Below, piece after piece: positions 9,308-18,606 of a stretch of 64,000 bases of DNA. The notes below the pieces were generated by a model. That model ran no database searches and was not told the DNA's origin. It saw nothing but the letters and a program-made list of their open reading frames with translations. The stretch lies in the NCBI RefSeq assembly GCF_006228385.1, contig NZ_CP039852.1:2124001-2188000 (forward strand), in the 5' to 3' direction. Within the stretch, counting starts at the first letter, position 1. Each line of letters starts with the position of its first letter. A program made the translations under genes and the position numbers. The stretch comes from Salinimonas iocasae (GTDB lineage: Bacteria > Pseudomonadota > Gammaproteobacteria > Enterobacterales > Alteromonadaceae).

Positions 9308-9832
9308 ATGGCAAGTGTTGGCCTTTTTTTTGGAAGCGACACAGGAAATACTGAGCACGTCGCCAAGATGATACAAAAGGAATTGGGGAAAAACCTGATT
9401 GATGTTTTTGATATCGCGAAAAGTACCAAAGAAGCCATTGCTGAATACGACTTGCTGATATTCGGCATTCCCACTTGGTATTACGGTGAAGCGCAGTGTG
9501 ACTGGGATGATTTTTTCCCCGAACTGGAAGAGCTGGATTTCAACGATAAACTGGTTGCGATATTCGGCTGTGGTGACCAGGAAGACTACGCTGAATATTT
9601 CCTGGATGCCATGGGTATGGTTCGCGACATTGTTGAGCCCCGCGGTGCGATTTTGGTTGGTCAGTGGCCCACAGAGGGCTATGACTTCGAAGCGTCCAAA
9701 GGCATGGCCGACGATGATCATTTTGTCGGGCTGGGCATAGACGAAGACCGTCAGCCAGAGCTGACTGAGGAGCGCGTCAAAGCGTGGTGCAAGCAACTGC
9801 ACGATGAATTATGTCTGGCTGAACTGGCCTGA
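9308..9832 (+). CDS. fldA: Flavodoxin I
   Basis: Small FMN electron carrier, 174 residues (long-chain flavodoxin). The phosphate-binding loop is FGSDTGNTEHVAK. The aromatic FMN-sandwiching residues lie in PTWYYGEAQCDWDDF and GCGDQEDYAEYF. Flavodoxin supplies electrons to enzymes such as radical SAM proteins and substitutes for ferredoxin under iron limitation. It precedes fur, as is common, but here a chemotaxis gene on the other strand intervenes. It ends at a strong bidirectional terminator. Confidence 0.98.
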   Translation: MASVGLFFGSDTGNTEHVAKMIQKELGKNLIDVFDIAKSTKEAIAEYDLLIFGIPTWYYGEAQCDWDDFFPELEELDFNDKLVAIFGCGDQEDYAEYFLDAMGMVRDIVEPRGAILVGQWPTEGYDFEASKGMADDDHFVGLGIDEDRQPELTEERVKAWCKQLHDELCLAELA

Positions 9833-9860
9833 TAGTTGATACAGAAATAGATACAGATAT

Positions 9861-9892
9861 AAAAAAAGCTGCTTTTAAAGCAGCTTTTTTTA
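9861..9892. terminator. Bidirectional terminator between fldA and the chemotaxis receptor gene
   Basis: The inverted repeat aaagctgc/gcagcttt is bounded by an A-run and a T-run and lies between two converging genes, so it can end both transcripts. Confidence 0.9.
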
Positions 9893-9915
9893 TATTTGTT
9901 CCACTCTGAGAAGCA

Positions 9916-11922
9916 TTACAGCTTAAAGCGCTCTACCGCCCCACGCAGGCTATCCATTTGCCCGTCCAGCTGCATGACCGACTTATTAACATTTAGGGTA
10001 CTCTCGGCACTGGAATCTGCCAGTTGAACAATCTTATTAAGGCTAGCTGCAACGTCCGCAAGTAAACCATTCTGTTGTTGTGTGTCACTAACGATGCTCT
10101 GATTTATCTGGCTAAGCGAGTGTATAATATCGCGGATCTGACTGACTTGCTCATCCACCTGACCGATGATTTCAACCCCCCTGTTCGCTTGTGTTTTACC
10201 GGCATCAATAGCCTGCACAGCCTGGCTGGCGTCGCGCTGTAATGTTGCGATCATAGCTTCGATTTCTTCAGTAGAGTTTTGAGTCCGTGTTGCCAGGGTT
10301 CTCACTTCATCCGCTACAACAGCGAAGCCCCTGCCCTGTTCACCGGCCCGTGCTGCTTCAATGGCAGCGTTTAACGCCAGCAGGTTAGTCTGCTCTGCAA
10401 TCGTTTTAATTACGTCCAGAATACTACCAATACTGCGACTGTTTTCTTCAAGTCGATTAATAGTTTGTGCTGAACGTTCTGCCTGAGTAGCCTGCTGATT
10501 ACTTTGCTCCCTGCTTTGCGCTACCAGTTCGGCAATTGCCTGACTTTGCGTGCTTACTTTATTAAGGGATGCTGTGGATGCATTAATCTGAGCTAAATTG
10601 CTCTGACTGGTCTGCTGTACATTTTCAGTGTTTTGTGAGGTCTGTCTGACTTGTTCACGCTGCTCGGCGACATCATTTAAGGAGCGCTCACCCATGGCTA
10701 CACTTTCCTTAGATACCTTGTCCAGTTGCTCTTCCTGCGCCAGGATATTGCCGATTAACTCACGCAGGCTGGCCGTTAGCGCATTGACCTTTTTAGCTAA
10801 TGCTGCAAATTCATCTTTACCGCTGGTATCCAGCTGACTGGTCAAATCACCTTTAGATAACTGACTAAGTCCTTTATTAATTCGTGCTAATGGGCGGGCA
10901 ATACTGCGGGTAGCAATTGTTCCCAATGCTATTGCTGCTATCAGTCCCAGGGCTGATACAATGAGGGTTTCCACAACACTTTCCTGCACAGTTTCAAGAA
11001 TGCTCTGCTGTCCCTCAAGGGTGGCCTGGCTGGCCCGGTCGAATAAGGTATTGATGGTAGTCAGTGCGGCAGCCAGGGCTTCGTCCGCTTTATCACGATG
11101 TGCCTGGCTGGCAGCCATGGCATCCAGCTTTTGTTGCTGAAAAGCGATGAGTCCGTTGTTGCCGGTCAGATTCTCAGTCACAAGCGCATATTGTTCATTG
11201 AACGCCTCAACGGTTCCCCCGTTCTCTATGGTTTCTGCCAGACGGTTAAGATAATCCTTGTCAACTTGCAGATTGCTTAACTGATAATTCAAATCTTCAA
11301 CGATATTAGCTGTGGTTTGAGGATCATTTGTCTCAGCCAACTCATTAAGCGAGGTATTCAGAGTTAGTAACTTATTATCGACATTAGTGCCAGCCCCTAT
11401 AAGCGTTTCAATACCCGGATCGTTGCTGTCGATATAACTTAAATCGAGCATCAGCGCGCTGGCTTCATCTGTCATTCCCAACAGTGTATTCAATTGGTCT
11501 TCAAGTGCTTTGGAAACAGCAATACGTTGCATCAGCGCATCGTACATAGCCTGACTTTGCTCAACAAATTGCTTGCTATCAGCGACGCCCTGCGTAACGG
11601 CACGATTACCTTTACGGGATTGCTGAAGCTCATTGAGCTGGGAAATGAATTCAGCAGACAGGTGATTAAATGCGTCACGATTAGCAGCCAGTTTATCTGC
11701 GTTAGATTCGTAAAAGCCATTCGCAACGATAGTTGCCAGAGACTGCGTTTCAGATTTAATCTCCATCATCTGAATTTGCAGTGGCATTTTTTCGTCGGCC
11801 ACAGAACGTGCGGCTTCCCGGATATCCGAGAGCCCTGAATAGGACAAGATGCCTATCAGGAACAGCAGACACCAAAATACTACGAACCCTAAAATGATCT
11901 TTCTGACTACCGTCAACTGCAT
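9916..11922 (-). CDS. Methyl-accepting chemotaxis protein with long periplasmic helical sensor
   Basis: Transmembrane chemoreceptor, 668 residues. TM1 is at about 8-28 ([20 protein letters not shown]). A long helical periplasmic region (30-315) follows, without a recognisable Cache fold, so a four-helix-bundle type is likely. TM2 is at about 318-338, then HAMP ([19 protein letters not shown]) and a signalling domain with the invariant tip ([20 protein letters not shown]). No NWETF-like CheR tether is present at the C terminus (ends RFKL). Ligand unknown. It sits on the opposite strand between fldA and fur. Confidence 0.95.
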   Translation of the reverse strand: MQLTVVRKIILGFVVFWCLLFLIGILSYSGLSDIREAARSVADEKMPLQIQMMEIKSETQSLATIVANGFYESNADKLAANRDAFNHLSAEFISQLNELQQSRKGNRAVTQGVADSKQFVEQSQAMYDALMQRIAVSKALEDQLNTLLGMTDEASALMLDLSYIDSNDPGIETLIGAGTNVDNKLLTLNTSLNELAETNDPQTTANIVEDLNYQLSNLQVDKDYLNRLAETIENGGTVEAFNEQYALVTENLTGNNGLIAFQQQKLDAMAASQAHRDKADEALAAALTTINTLFDRASQATLEGQQSILETVQESVVETLIVSALGLIAAIALGTIATRSIARPLARINKGLSQLSKGDLTSQLDTSGKDEFAALAKKVNALTASLRELIGNILAQEEQLDKVSKESVAMGERSLNDVAEQREQVRQTSQNTENVQQTSQSNLAQINASTASLNKVSTQSQAIAELVAQSREQSNQQATQAERSAQTINRLEENSRSIGSILDVIKTIAEQTNLLALNAAIEAARAGEQGRGFAVVADEVRTLATRTQNSTEEIEAMIATLQRDASQAVQAIDAGKTQANRGVEIIGQVDEQVSQIRDIIHSLSQINQSIVSDTQQQNGLLADVAASLNKIVQLADSSAESTLNVNKSVMQLDGQMDSLRGAVERFKL

Positions 11923-12227
11923 TTACTACTTTCCTGTCCCTTTAACTGCAGTATTAACATACAAAAATGTTACAACTAAGTAAATTTATCTTTAAGAGAT
12001 AATGAATACTTCTATAACAGTATCGGCACATTCGGCGATTTTGTTATCATTCTTTGGTATATTTTTAAGAAATGCAGAGTTACACGGCGAGCGCTGTTGC
12101 TACCTGACGGCATTGGAATGACTATTTTTTGTGCGTCAGTTTGACAAAGTGCGGCTTTTCCTTTCAAATCATATCAACTTACCTATAATAACGGCTACCT
12201 CGAACACAGCCCTGAAGTTGGTATTCA
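11923..12227. other. Intergenic region upstream of fur and the chemotaxis receptor
   Basis: 305 bases between divergent genes. It is AT-rich and must contain promoters for both. A stretch near 12040-12060 (ttgttatcattctttggtat) has weak similarity to half of a Fur box, but not enough to call. I see nothing else. Confidence 0.4.
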
Positions 12228-12656
12228 ATGGATCAAAATAAAGAGCTAAAAAAGGCCGGACTGAAAGTCACGCTACCGCGCCTGAAAATATTGCAAATTC
12301 TGCAGGAACCTGAAAATCAACACATCAGTGCTGAGGATGTGTATAAAATCCTTATCGATCAGGGCGAGGAAATCGGATTAGCAACCGTTTACCGGGTGCT
12401 GAATCAATTTGATGATGCCGGAATTCTCAGCCGTCACCACTTTGAGGGTGGCAAGTCTGTATTTGAAATTAGTCACAAAGATCATCACGATCATCTTGTT
12501 TGTCTTAAGTGCGGTAAAGTCATCGAGTTTGAAGATGATGTGATTGAGCAGCGTCAGATTGAAATTGCCGAAAAGAACAATATGACCCTCACCCATCACA
12601 GCCTTTATTTGTATGGTGAGTGCGCAGATGAAAACTGCGATCAGCTGAACGACTAA
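12228..12656 (+). CDS. fur: Ferric uptake regulator Fur
   Basis: Iron-responsive, metal-dependent transcriptional repressor, 142 residues. The N-terminal winged helix includes KVTLPRLKILQIL and ATVYRVLNQFDDAGIL. The C-terminal metal-binding and dimerisation domain has HHDHLVCLKCGKVIEF (metal ligands plus the first Cys pair) and a second Cys-containing end (CADENCDQ). Length and motifs match Fur rather than Zur or PerR. It is monocistronic with a terminator just after it and is expected to control iron genes, possibly including fldA. Confidence 0.97.
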   Translation: MDQNKELKKAGLKVTLPRLKILQILQEPENQHISAEDVYKILIDQGEEIGLATVYRVLNQFDDAGILSRHHFEGGKSVFEISHKDHHDHLVCLKCGKVIEFEDDVIEQRQIEIAEKNNMTLTHHSLYLYGECADENCDQLND

Positions 12657-12679
12657 AATAGCCAATAGTTACATAAAGA

Positions 12680-12714
12680 AAGCCCGTCGATGAACTCATC
12701 ACGGGCTTTTTTTG
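12680..12714. terminator. Terminator between fur and the aminotransferase gene
   Basis: The stem agcccgt...acgggct, extended by gatga/tcatc inside, is followed by seven T residues. It lies between converging genes. Confidence 0.9.
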
Positions 12715-12735
12715 TATCACCGATTCAGTGGAATA

Positions 12736-13602
12736 TCAGAGAATAAATTTATAGCGGTTATAAATATTCAGACACCGTTCCCAGACTTTACCAGGCTGCC
12801 CGTCTGCAATCTGATGTCCGTCAATACTGAGCACCGGCGTAATTTCCTTACTAGAGCTGGTTAGCCAGACTTCCTCTGCACTCAGTAATTCCTGCCTGGT
12901 AATTGCCCTTTCGCGAACGATTACCGATTCTTTGCCCAAACTGTCGATAACCAATTGACGGGTAATGCCTGGCAATAGCTGATGGTCCAGCGGCGGGGTA
13001 ACAATCTGATTATTGATGACAGCAAAAACATTGCAGGACGCAGCTTCCGTTACCTCACCATTCTGATTAATAAGAATTGTCTCACTTTTCCCTTCTTCTA
13101 TGCCTTGCTGGTAATGCATTACATTGCCCAGTAAAGACGTGGATTTGATGTGACAACGTTGCCACCGAAGGTCATTATTCAACGCCACATGCAGGCCTTT
13201 GACATCCTCACACCGGGTTTCGGGTGGAGAAGGCATCGCAAACCCATATCCAAACACGGTGGGCTTGATGTCATTGCCGTAGGTATGATGGCGCTGAGGT
13301 TCAACGCCCCTGGATACATGCAGGTAAATACCAATATAAGGCGTGTCTAGTGCAGCTGCATTTCTTTGGGTCAGGGTAGTGACAATATCCTGCCACTGCG
13401 CTGCGTCAAAAGGGTTCGGAATATTAATAGCGGACAAACCATCCGCCATCCTTTTAAAATGCGCAGACAGTCCGACAGGTTTACCCTCATGCGTCGGAAT
13501 AACTTCATAGATACCATCACCAAACAAAAAGCCTCTGTCCATCGGAGATATCCGGGCTTCATGTAGCGGCAGGTATTCGTTATTTAAAAAAGCGATGGAC
13601 AT
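12736..13602 (-). CDS. Class IV (branched-chain/D-alanine type) aminotransferase, D-amino-acid transaminase-like
   Basis: PLP enzyme of fold type IV, 288 residues, resembling D-alanine transaminase. The N terminus has the family pattern ISPMDRGFLFGDGIYEVIP. The Schiff-base lysine is expected in HIKSTSLLGNVMHYQQG. The sequence EAASCNVFAVINNQIVTPP and the end region LTSSSKEITPVLSIDG are typical. The start codon overlaps the pxpC stop (TGATG), so it is the last gene of a pxpABC operon. D-amino-acid transaminase is the best guess; 4-amino-4-deoxychorismate lyase is less likely given the SSSKE pattern. Confidence 0.85.
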   Translation of the reverse strand: MSIAFLNNEYLPLHEARISPMDRGFLFGDGIYEVIPTHEGKPVGLSAHFKRMADGLSAINIPNPFDAAQWQDIVTTLTQRNAAALDTPYIGIYLHVSRGVEPQRHHTYGNDIKPTVFGYGFAMPSPPETRCEDVKGLHVALNNDLRWQRCHIKSTSLLGNVMHYQQGIEEGKSETILINQNGEVTEAASCNVFAVINNQIVTPPLDHQLLPGITRQLVIDSLGKESVIVRERAITRQELLSAEEVWLTSSSKEITPVLSIDGHQIADGQPGKVWERCLNIYNRYKFIL

Positions 13603-14570
13603 CAGGTGTCGTCTCCGTTATCAGCATCTTCACTATCGAAAATCCGTTCTTCCAGACGATGGCGTAACAACCATTTCGCCCTGGCGTTATCGCTGCTGAT
13701 TGATTGAAAAGTGATTGTATCACCAGGAACAGCCTGGGCCAGCCGATAAAGATCGTAATCGGCCACACAGCCTATCTTCGGATACCCACCCAGTGTCTGC
13801 CGGTCGGCGAGCATGATAATAGGCTGGCCGTCACCGGGAAACTGTATAGCACCACAATTGATTCCCTCTGAGTATAAGTCAGTGTCAGGATAGGCAATAG
13901 CCTGTCCTTTCAGACGATACCCCATGCGGCTAATATCATTGGTTACCTGGTATTCACTGGCGAAAAACAGCTGTTGTTGCCAGTTATCAAAATGTTCATG
14001 CTGATAGCCAACGACCACATCAAGCGGTTTTTCCAGCGAATAGTCAGGCTTCTCGTTATCCTTGAGCGCACGCTGTGGGTGATGCTGATGTAACTCTACC
14101 AGCAAAACCTCTCCACTTTTAATACTCGCGCCATCATTATTACGCCCGCCTACCCCTTCGCGTGTGACAATCGATTTACTGCCCTGCACAACCGGCAAAT
14201 CGATAATGCCTCCGAAACCGATATAGGTTTTCGTACCCATTCGTGCCGGTTTGACACGCAGCGTATCGCCTGCCTGCAAACTATGACTTTGCCATGCGGG
14301 GACTGGCTCATCGTTCTGCCAAACGGAGACTGAGGGTCCGCCAACAGCAACGGTAGTCTCTGCGCTCACGCTAAGCTGCATTTCACCCATACATTCTAGG
14401 GCCGGTGCGTCCAGATCATTTTCACAAAGCCAGTTAACCAGCTCAAAACTTAGCTGATCGAGGGCACCGGATGCACAATACCCTGTTTCCTGAGCGTGCG
14501 TATCTCGCCCCGCATCTACAACCAGTAACTGTAATCCTGGTTCTGTTATTGCGATCTCACCCATGGGCAT
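13602..14570 (-). CDS. pxpC: 5-oxoprolinase subunit C (biotin-dependent carboxyltransferase-like)
   Basis: One of three subunits of the prokaryotic ATP-dependent 5-oxoprolinase, which opens pyroglutamate to glutamate. It has 322 residues and belongs to the allophanate-hydrolase subunit 2/KipA family. Typical signatures are ITEPGLQLLVVDAGR near the start, YIGFGGIIDLPVVQGSKS with the Ser/Thr-rich turn, SRMGYRLKG and ADRQTLGGYPKIGCV. The start overlaps the end of pxpB by 14 nt, and GGGAG lies 8 nt upstream of it. Confidence 0.94.
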   Translation of the reverse strand: MPMGEIAITEPGLQLLVVDAGRDTHAQETGYCASGALDQLSFELVNWLCENDLDAPALECMGEMQLSVSAETTVAVGGPSVSVWQNDEPVPAWQSHSLQAGDTLRVKPARMGTKTYIGFGGIIDLPVVQGSKSIVTREGVGGRNNDGASIKSGEVLLVELHQHHPQRALKDNEKPDYSLEKPLDVVVGYQHEHFDNWQQQLFFASEYQVTNDISRMGYRLKGQAIAYPDTDLYSEGINCGAIQFPGDGQPIIMLADRQTLGGYPKIGCVADYDLYRLAQAVPGDTITFQSISSDNARAKWLLRHRLEERIFDSEDADNGDDT

Positions 14571-15252
14571 CAGCTAACTCCCTGAACCTTGCTTCATCGA
14601 TTTCTAAAAACGTAACGGTATCACCGGCCCGCAGAGTAACCGGTTGCGTGCCATCAGCTTTAAATAACGGTAACGGGCAGCGGCCCAGTAAGTTCCATCC
14701 TCCGGGAGATTCACTGGGGTATACAGCCGTTTGACGATCAGCAATGGCCACCGCCCCCGCGGGGACCTTTTTGCGTGGAGAGGCAAGCCGCGGGCAGCGT
14801 AAAGCTTCGTCAAGCTCGCCCATATAGGCAAACCCGGGGGCAAAGCCGACTGTAAATACTTTGAACGTCTGGTTCGTGTGTAAGCCGATAATATCTGCCT
14901 CAGACAGTCCGGTCTTTTCGCTAATGCGTGCTAAATCATCAGCGCCGCTGGCGCCATACCATACAGGAAGCTCATAATGACTGTGCTCGTCCTGACTCGC
15001 TTCGCGCGGTGATGTCTGGCGAAGTGTGCGATAGACAAGGTGTGTATCCGCGCGCTGTAAATCGAATAAGACCAACAATGAGTCATAACCGGCAATCAGT
15101 GATTTTATCCATGAAAGCCGGCGCGCTTTTAAGCCTCTGGCCATCGCCTGTACGGCCTCATTTTTTTCCGTCAGCGTATCACCATGAAAATAGATAATAA
15201 CGCCATCAATACCGGCAGGCTGAATATCCTTAATGCGGCCGAAAAACTGCAT
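14557..15252 (-). CDS. pxpB: 5-oxoprolinase subunit B
   Basis: 231 residues, allophanate-hydrolase subunit 1/KipI family (cyclophilin-like fold). Recognisable elements are YDSLLVLFD, LPVWYGASGADDLARISEKTGLSEADIIGLH, FTVGFAPGFAYMGELDEAL, PRKKVPAGAVAIADRQTAVYP and SPGGWNLLGR. It sits 2 nt after pxpA and overlaps pxpC, so the three subunits are made from one message. Confidence 0.95.
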   Translation of the reverse strand: MQFFGRIKDIQPAGIDGVIIYFHGDTLTEKNEAVQAMARGLKARRLSWIKSLIAGYDSLLVLFDLQRADTHLVYRTLRQTSPREASQDEHSHYELPVWYGASGADDLARISEKTGLSEADIIGLHTNQTFKVFTVGFAPGFAYMGELDEALRCPRLASPRKKVPAGAVAIADRQTAVYPSESPGGWNLLGRCPLPLFKADGTQPVTLRAGDTVTFLEIDEARFRELADAHG

Positions 15253-15254
15253 TA

Positions 15255-15998
15255 TTACTGTGCCCCTTTTTCATCGATAATCTGACGAATTGCACTGGCC
15301 ATTTGTACTGCCCCCTGCGTATCGCCGTGAACACAAAGTGTATCCACAGGCATAGTCAGTTTCGTTCCATCGCAGGCGACAATACTTGAGTCGTGAATAA
15401 TTTGCTTCGCCTGTTTTACAGCACCAGCTTCATCCAATACTGCACCTGGCTTATGTCTGGACATAAGATAGCCATCCGCCTCATAGTGCCGGTCTGCGAA
15501 CGCCTCAAACATGACATCAAGACCATAGGTCTGCGCATGGTCTTTGATACTCTGATAGGCAGGGTGAGCCTGAACCATGATTTTCAATGTTCCACCGCCG
15601 ATACCGGATACTGCCTGAAAAACGGCATCACGGGTATTTTCGTTCTGCATCATGTCATGGTACAGCGCACCGTGAGGTTTTACGTATTCAAGCCGCTGCG
15701 CATACAACGAGGCCAACCCGCTTAATGCGCTGACCTGATATTCCAGACACGCCACCAGTTCATCGTGTTTCATCGTCATACTGCGACGGCCAAACCCCTG
15801 TAAGTCAGGGTATGAAGGATGGGCTCCGATGGTTACCTTATGCCGGGCAGCCAATGATATCGCATGCTTAAGGGCGACAGGATCCCCGGCATGAAATCCA
15901 CAGGCGATATTTGCCTGATCAATCAACGCCATAATTGCGCTGTCCACCGGCATTTTCCAGGCACCATAGCTTTCGCCCAAATCGCAATTCAATAACAT
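15255..15998 (-). CDS. pxpA: 5-oxoprolinase subunit A (LamB/YcsF family)
   Basis: 247 residues. The family signature is at the N terminus (LNCDLGESYGAWKM) and in IACGFHAGDPVALKHAI, IGAHPSYPDLQGFGRR, YVKPHGALYHDM, AFADRHYEADGYLMSR and CVHGDTQGA. It is the first gene of the pxpABC-aminotransferase operon and is divergent from the S1-domain gene, with only about 70 nt between them for both promoters. Pyroglutamate forms spontaneously from glutamine, so the operon is likely a damage-repair and scavenging pathway. Confidence 0.96.
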   Translation of the reverse strand: MLLNCDLGESYGAWKMPVDSAIMALIDQANIACGFHAGDPVALKHAISLAARHKVTIGAHPSYPDLQGFGRRSMTMKHDELVACLEYQVSALSGLASLYAQRLEYVKPHGALYHDMMQNENTRDAVFQAVSGIGGGTLKIMVQAHPAYQSIKDHAQTYGLDVMFEAFADRHYEADGYLMSRHKPGAVLDEAGAVKQAKQIIHDSSIVACDGTKLTMPVDTLCVHGDTQGAVQMASAIRQIIDEKGAQ

Positions 15999-16066
15999 AG
16001 TTGTTTCGCTCTTACTTCAATAATGCGGTATCATTTTACCTTTAAAATCATTAACAGTCAGGCACC

Positions 16067-16915
16067 ATGATACAGGTTGGTACATTCAATACGCTTACCG
16101 TGGTGGGCGAGTTCCCATTTGGTTTTCAGCTTTCTACGCAAAACGATAATGAAGGTTTAGTGACACTACCTGCCCATCTGGCACCGAAAGGTCTTAAAGA
16201 GGGTGATTCACTCGACGTTTTTGTATTGCCGGATGAAACGGGCGCATTGTATGGCACTACCCAGACGCCTGCTATAGAAATCGGCCAGACTAAAGTCCTG
16301 AAAGCGGTCAATGCGACGCACTTTGGCGCCTTTTTCGACTGGGGGCTTGAAAAAGATTTGCTGGTGCCGGCCCAGCATCAGGAATCGCCTGTTAACCCTG
16401 GTATGTATTATGTGGTGCATGCTTTTTACGATAACGCCACCAAACGTATTTTAGGTGCTACGCGGTTGCATCCTTTTTTAAGCGAAGGTGGCGCTGACTT
16501 CAGCACCGGTCAGGCGGTGGGTTGTCTGGTGTATGCCAAAACAGAGCTTGGCTTTAAAGTGGTGGTGGATAGCACACATACAGGCTTACTTTTTCATTCC
16601 GACGCCTTTGTAGCGCCACGAATCGGCGATGCCATCGATGCGGTTGTCAAGAATGTCCGCGAGGACGGTAAGCTTGATATTGCGTTACAGCGCACGGATA
16701 AAAAAGGGCGGGATTCGTTAACCGATGCCATCATAGAGGACCTTGAGGCCCATGGTGGCTTGTCGACCCTCACCGATAAAAGCGCTCCTGATGAAATATA
16801 TGCAAGATTCAAAGTTAGCAAAGCTGCTTATAAAAAGGCACTGGGAAGCCTCTATAAGCAACGCAAAATAGTAATTGATAAACAGGCAGTACGCCTGGTA
16901 AAGCAAGAGGGATAA
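16067..16915 (+). CDS. CvfB-like S1-domain RNA-binding protein
   Basis: 282 residues, matching the CvfB/YitL family: tandem S1-type OB folds followed by a C-terminal winged helix. Visible elements are an N-terminal S1-like part (residues 1-65), a central S1 domain (ATHFGAFFDWGLEKDLLVPAQHQ), a third (YAKTELGFKVVVDSTHTGLLFHSD...VREDGKLDIALQ) and a helical end (FKVSKAAYKKALGSLYKQRKI) resembling the winged helix. The Staphylococcus homologue affects virulence gene expression. The role here is probably translation or RNA related. Confidence 0.88.
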   Translation: MIQVGTFNTLTVVGEFPFGFQLSTQNDNEGLVTLPAHLAPKGLKEGDSLDVFVLPDETGALYGTTQTPAIEIGQTKVLKAVNATHFGAFFDWGLEKDLLVPAQHQESPVNPGMYYVVHAFYDNATKRILGATRLHPFLSEGGADFSTGQAVGCLVYAKTELGFKVVVDSTHTGLLFHSDAFVAPRIGDAIDAVVKNVREDGKLDIALQRTDKKGRDSLTDAIIEDLEAHGGLSTLTDKSAPDEIYARFKVSKAAYKKALGSLYKQRKIVIDKQAVRLVKQEG

Positions 16916-16919
16916 CAAA

Positions 16920-17321
16920 ATGAAAGCAAACGTGAAGTGGGATCGCGATTTGTCATTTACGGGGGTCACGGACAGTGGGTATAAAACTGTTATGGACGGA
17001 AGTGGCAATGCGGTATCTCCGATGGAGTCAGTACTGCTTTCGGTCGGTGCATGCTCAAGTGTGGATGTGGTAGAAATATTAAAGAAAGGCCGCTACAACT
17101 TAGTACACTGTGAATGTGAGCTAAGCGCAGAGCGCGCCCAGAGCGCCCCAAAAGTATTTACGAAGATCCACGCCCACTATATCGTCAAAGGCGAAGGGTT
17201 GACTGACAAAGCCGTAGCCAGAGCGGTTTCATTGTCTGCAGAAAAGTATTGCTCGGTAATCATGATGCTAAAAGAGAGCGTAGAGATTTCAACGAGTTAT
17301 ACAATTCAAGCTGAAGAATAG
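16920..17321 (+). CDS. OsmC family protein (YhfA-like)
   Basis: 133 residues of the OsmC/Ohr fold. The glycine-serine-rich helix start MDGSGNAVSPMESVLLSVGACSSVDVVEIL contains the conserved cysteine, and a second Cys lies in AEKYCSVIMMLKES. Both redox cysteines of the family are therefore present, giving potential peroxidase activity. It most resembles the YhfA subgroup. It begins 4 nt after the S1-protein gene, so the pair is an operon ending at the terminator near 17360. Confidence 0.9.
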   Translation: MKANVKWDRDLSFTGVTDSGYKTVMDGSGNAVSPMESVLLSVGACSSVDVVEILKKGRYNLVHCECELSAERAQSAPKVFTKIHAHYIVKGEGLTDKAVARAVSLSAEKYCSVIMMLKESVEISTSYTIQAEE

Positions 17322-17343
17322 CCAAATTAACAACTTTTTAATC

Positions 17344-17379
17344 AAAAAAGCTACTCCAGCCCGGATGTAGCTTTTTTTA
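17344..17379 (+). terminator. Rho-independent terminator after the OsmC gene
   Basis: An 11-bp stem (aaaaaagctac/gtagctttttt) with a 12-nt loop and a T-run. Confidence 0.92.
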
Positions 17380-17501
17380 TGCCTGCCAAAAAATTATAAC
17401 CACATGATTATTATAAGAATTTACAAACGTTAACATTTTGGCACACTCAATGCTCAAATTAAGGCATATAGTGATTAAAACAGTTACAACAGGACTTTAT
17501 C

Positions 17502-18578
17502 ATGGATGTTTTATCTGCTCGTGCTTTTCGTTTATCGCTGGCAGCCGTCGCCTGCGCCTCTACCCTCGCGCTCTCTGGCTGCGGCAATGTTGAAGCCACC
17601 GACTCTGCTGCGACTCAGGAGACGCAGGTCATTAAAATTCCCGTCGAAACCGCCAGCGTTATGATTGGGGATATTGATTCAACCTACAATACAACCGCTA
17701 TTCTGGAAGCAACCGATGAAGCGTTTGTGGTTGCGCGAGCTTCAGGGATTATTGAAGAAATATTAGTAGAAGAAGGCGACTATGTTGAGAAAGGACAGGT
17801 CCTGGCCCGCCTTGATAAAAAACGTTATGAACTGGCGTTGAGCAAAGCCCGCGCTGATCTTAAGGGTATCAAGCAGGAGCTGGATAAGGTCAACAAAGTT
17901 TATTCGCAGAATTTAGTGAGTGACGATACTTACGAAAAGCTTAACGCGCAATTCGAATCTGCTCAGGCGTCGGTTCAGTTGGCAGAGCTGGATTTAGCAG
18001 AAACAACAATCACAGCGCCTATCAGCGGCTACATTGCAGAGAAAAATGCCAAAGTCGGAAACCTTACTGAATCATTTCAGCGCGAACGCATGTTCCACAT
18101 TGTTCAGCAAAAAATGCTACAGGGAATTGTTTATCTGCCAGAAAGTGAACTGACTAATATAAAAGTCGATCAGCAGGCTACCTTGCACATCCCGGCTTTA
18201 TCAGATTCGCAGGTAACTGCGTTTGTAGAACGTATAAGCCCGGTTATTGATGCTCAAACCGGTACGTTCAAAGTCACTTTAACAGTACCCAATAAAGATG
18301 AAACGCTCAAAGCCGGTATGTTCTCAGAAGTAGCGCTGAACTATGCCACCCACTCTCAGGCGCACCTGCTTCCCCGTCAGGCATTACTGACTATCGATAA
18401 TAAAACCTCTGTATTCGTCGTGAAGGACGGTATTGCGCGCCAGGTGGATGTCACCCTGGGTTTCGAACAGGGAAATAAGATCGAAGTCACACAGGGTCTT
18501 TCTGGCAGCGAGCAGGTTATTACCGTAGGTCACCAGAACCTGAAAGATGAAACGCCGGTCAATATTGTAAATAGCTAA
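17502..18578 (+). CDS. RND efflux adaptor lipoprotein
   Basis: Periplasmic adaptor, 358 residues, with a lipoprotein signal (lipobox LSGC near residue 26). The order is linker, lipoyl half-motif (VVARASGIIEEILVEEGDYVEKGQVLARLD), alpha-hairpin (about 105-155), second lipoyl half (ITAPISGYIAEKNAKVGNLTE), beta-barrel and membrane-proximal domain (LLPRQALLTIDNKTSVFVV). It is the first gene of a three-gene operon with two RND permeases. No outer-membrane partner is encoded nearby, so a shared TolC is likely. Confidence 0.94.
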   Translation: MDVLSARAFRLSLAAVACASTLALSGCGNVEATDSAATQETQVIKIPVETASVMIGDIDSTYNTTAILEATDEAFVVARASGIIEEILVEEGDYVEKGQVLARLDKKRYELALSKARADLKGIKQELDKVNKVYSQNLVSDDTYEKLNAQFESAQASVQLAELDLAETTITAPISGYIAEKNAKVGNLTESFQRERMFHIVQQKMLQGIVYLPESELTNIKVDQQATLHIPALSDSQVTAFVERISPVIDAQTGTFKVTLTVPNKDETLKAGMFSEVALNYATHSQAHLLPRQALLTIDNKTSVFVVKDGIARQVDVTLGFEQGNKIEVTQGLSGSEQVITVGHQNLKDETPVNIVNS

Positions 18579-18606
18579 CCGCAACGTTCACACAAGGAGA
18601 AGAACG

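Noticed and set aside
8903..9802. Minus-strand open frame of 299 codons
   Set aside because: It lies opposite DUF2788 and fldA, both strongly supported; the translation shows no family pattern and no ribosome site. It is a shadow frame.
12040..12060. Fur box upstream of fur (autoregulation)
   Set aside because: Only a partial match to half of the 19-bp consensus is seen, which is too weak in AT-rich sequence.
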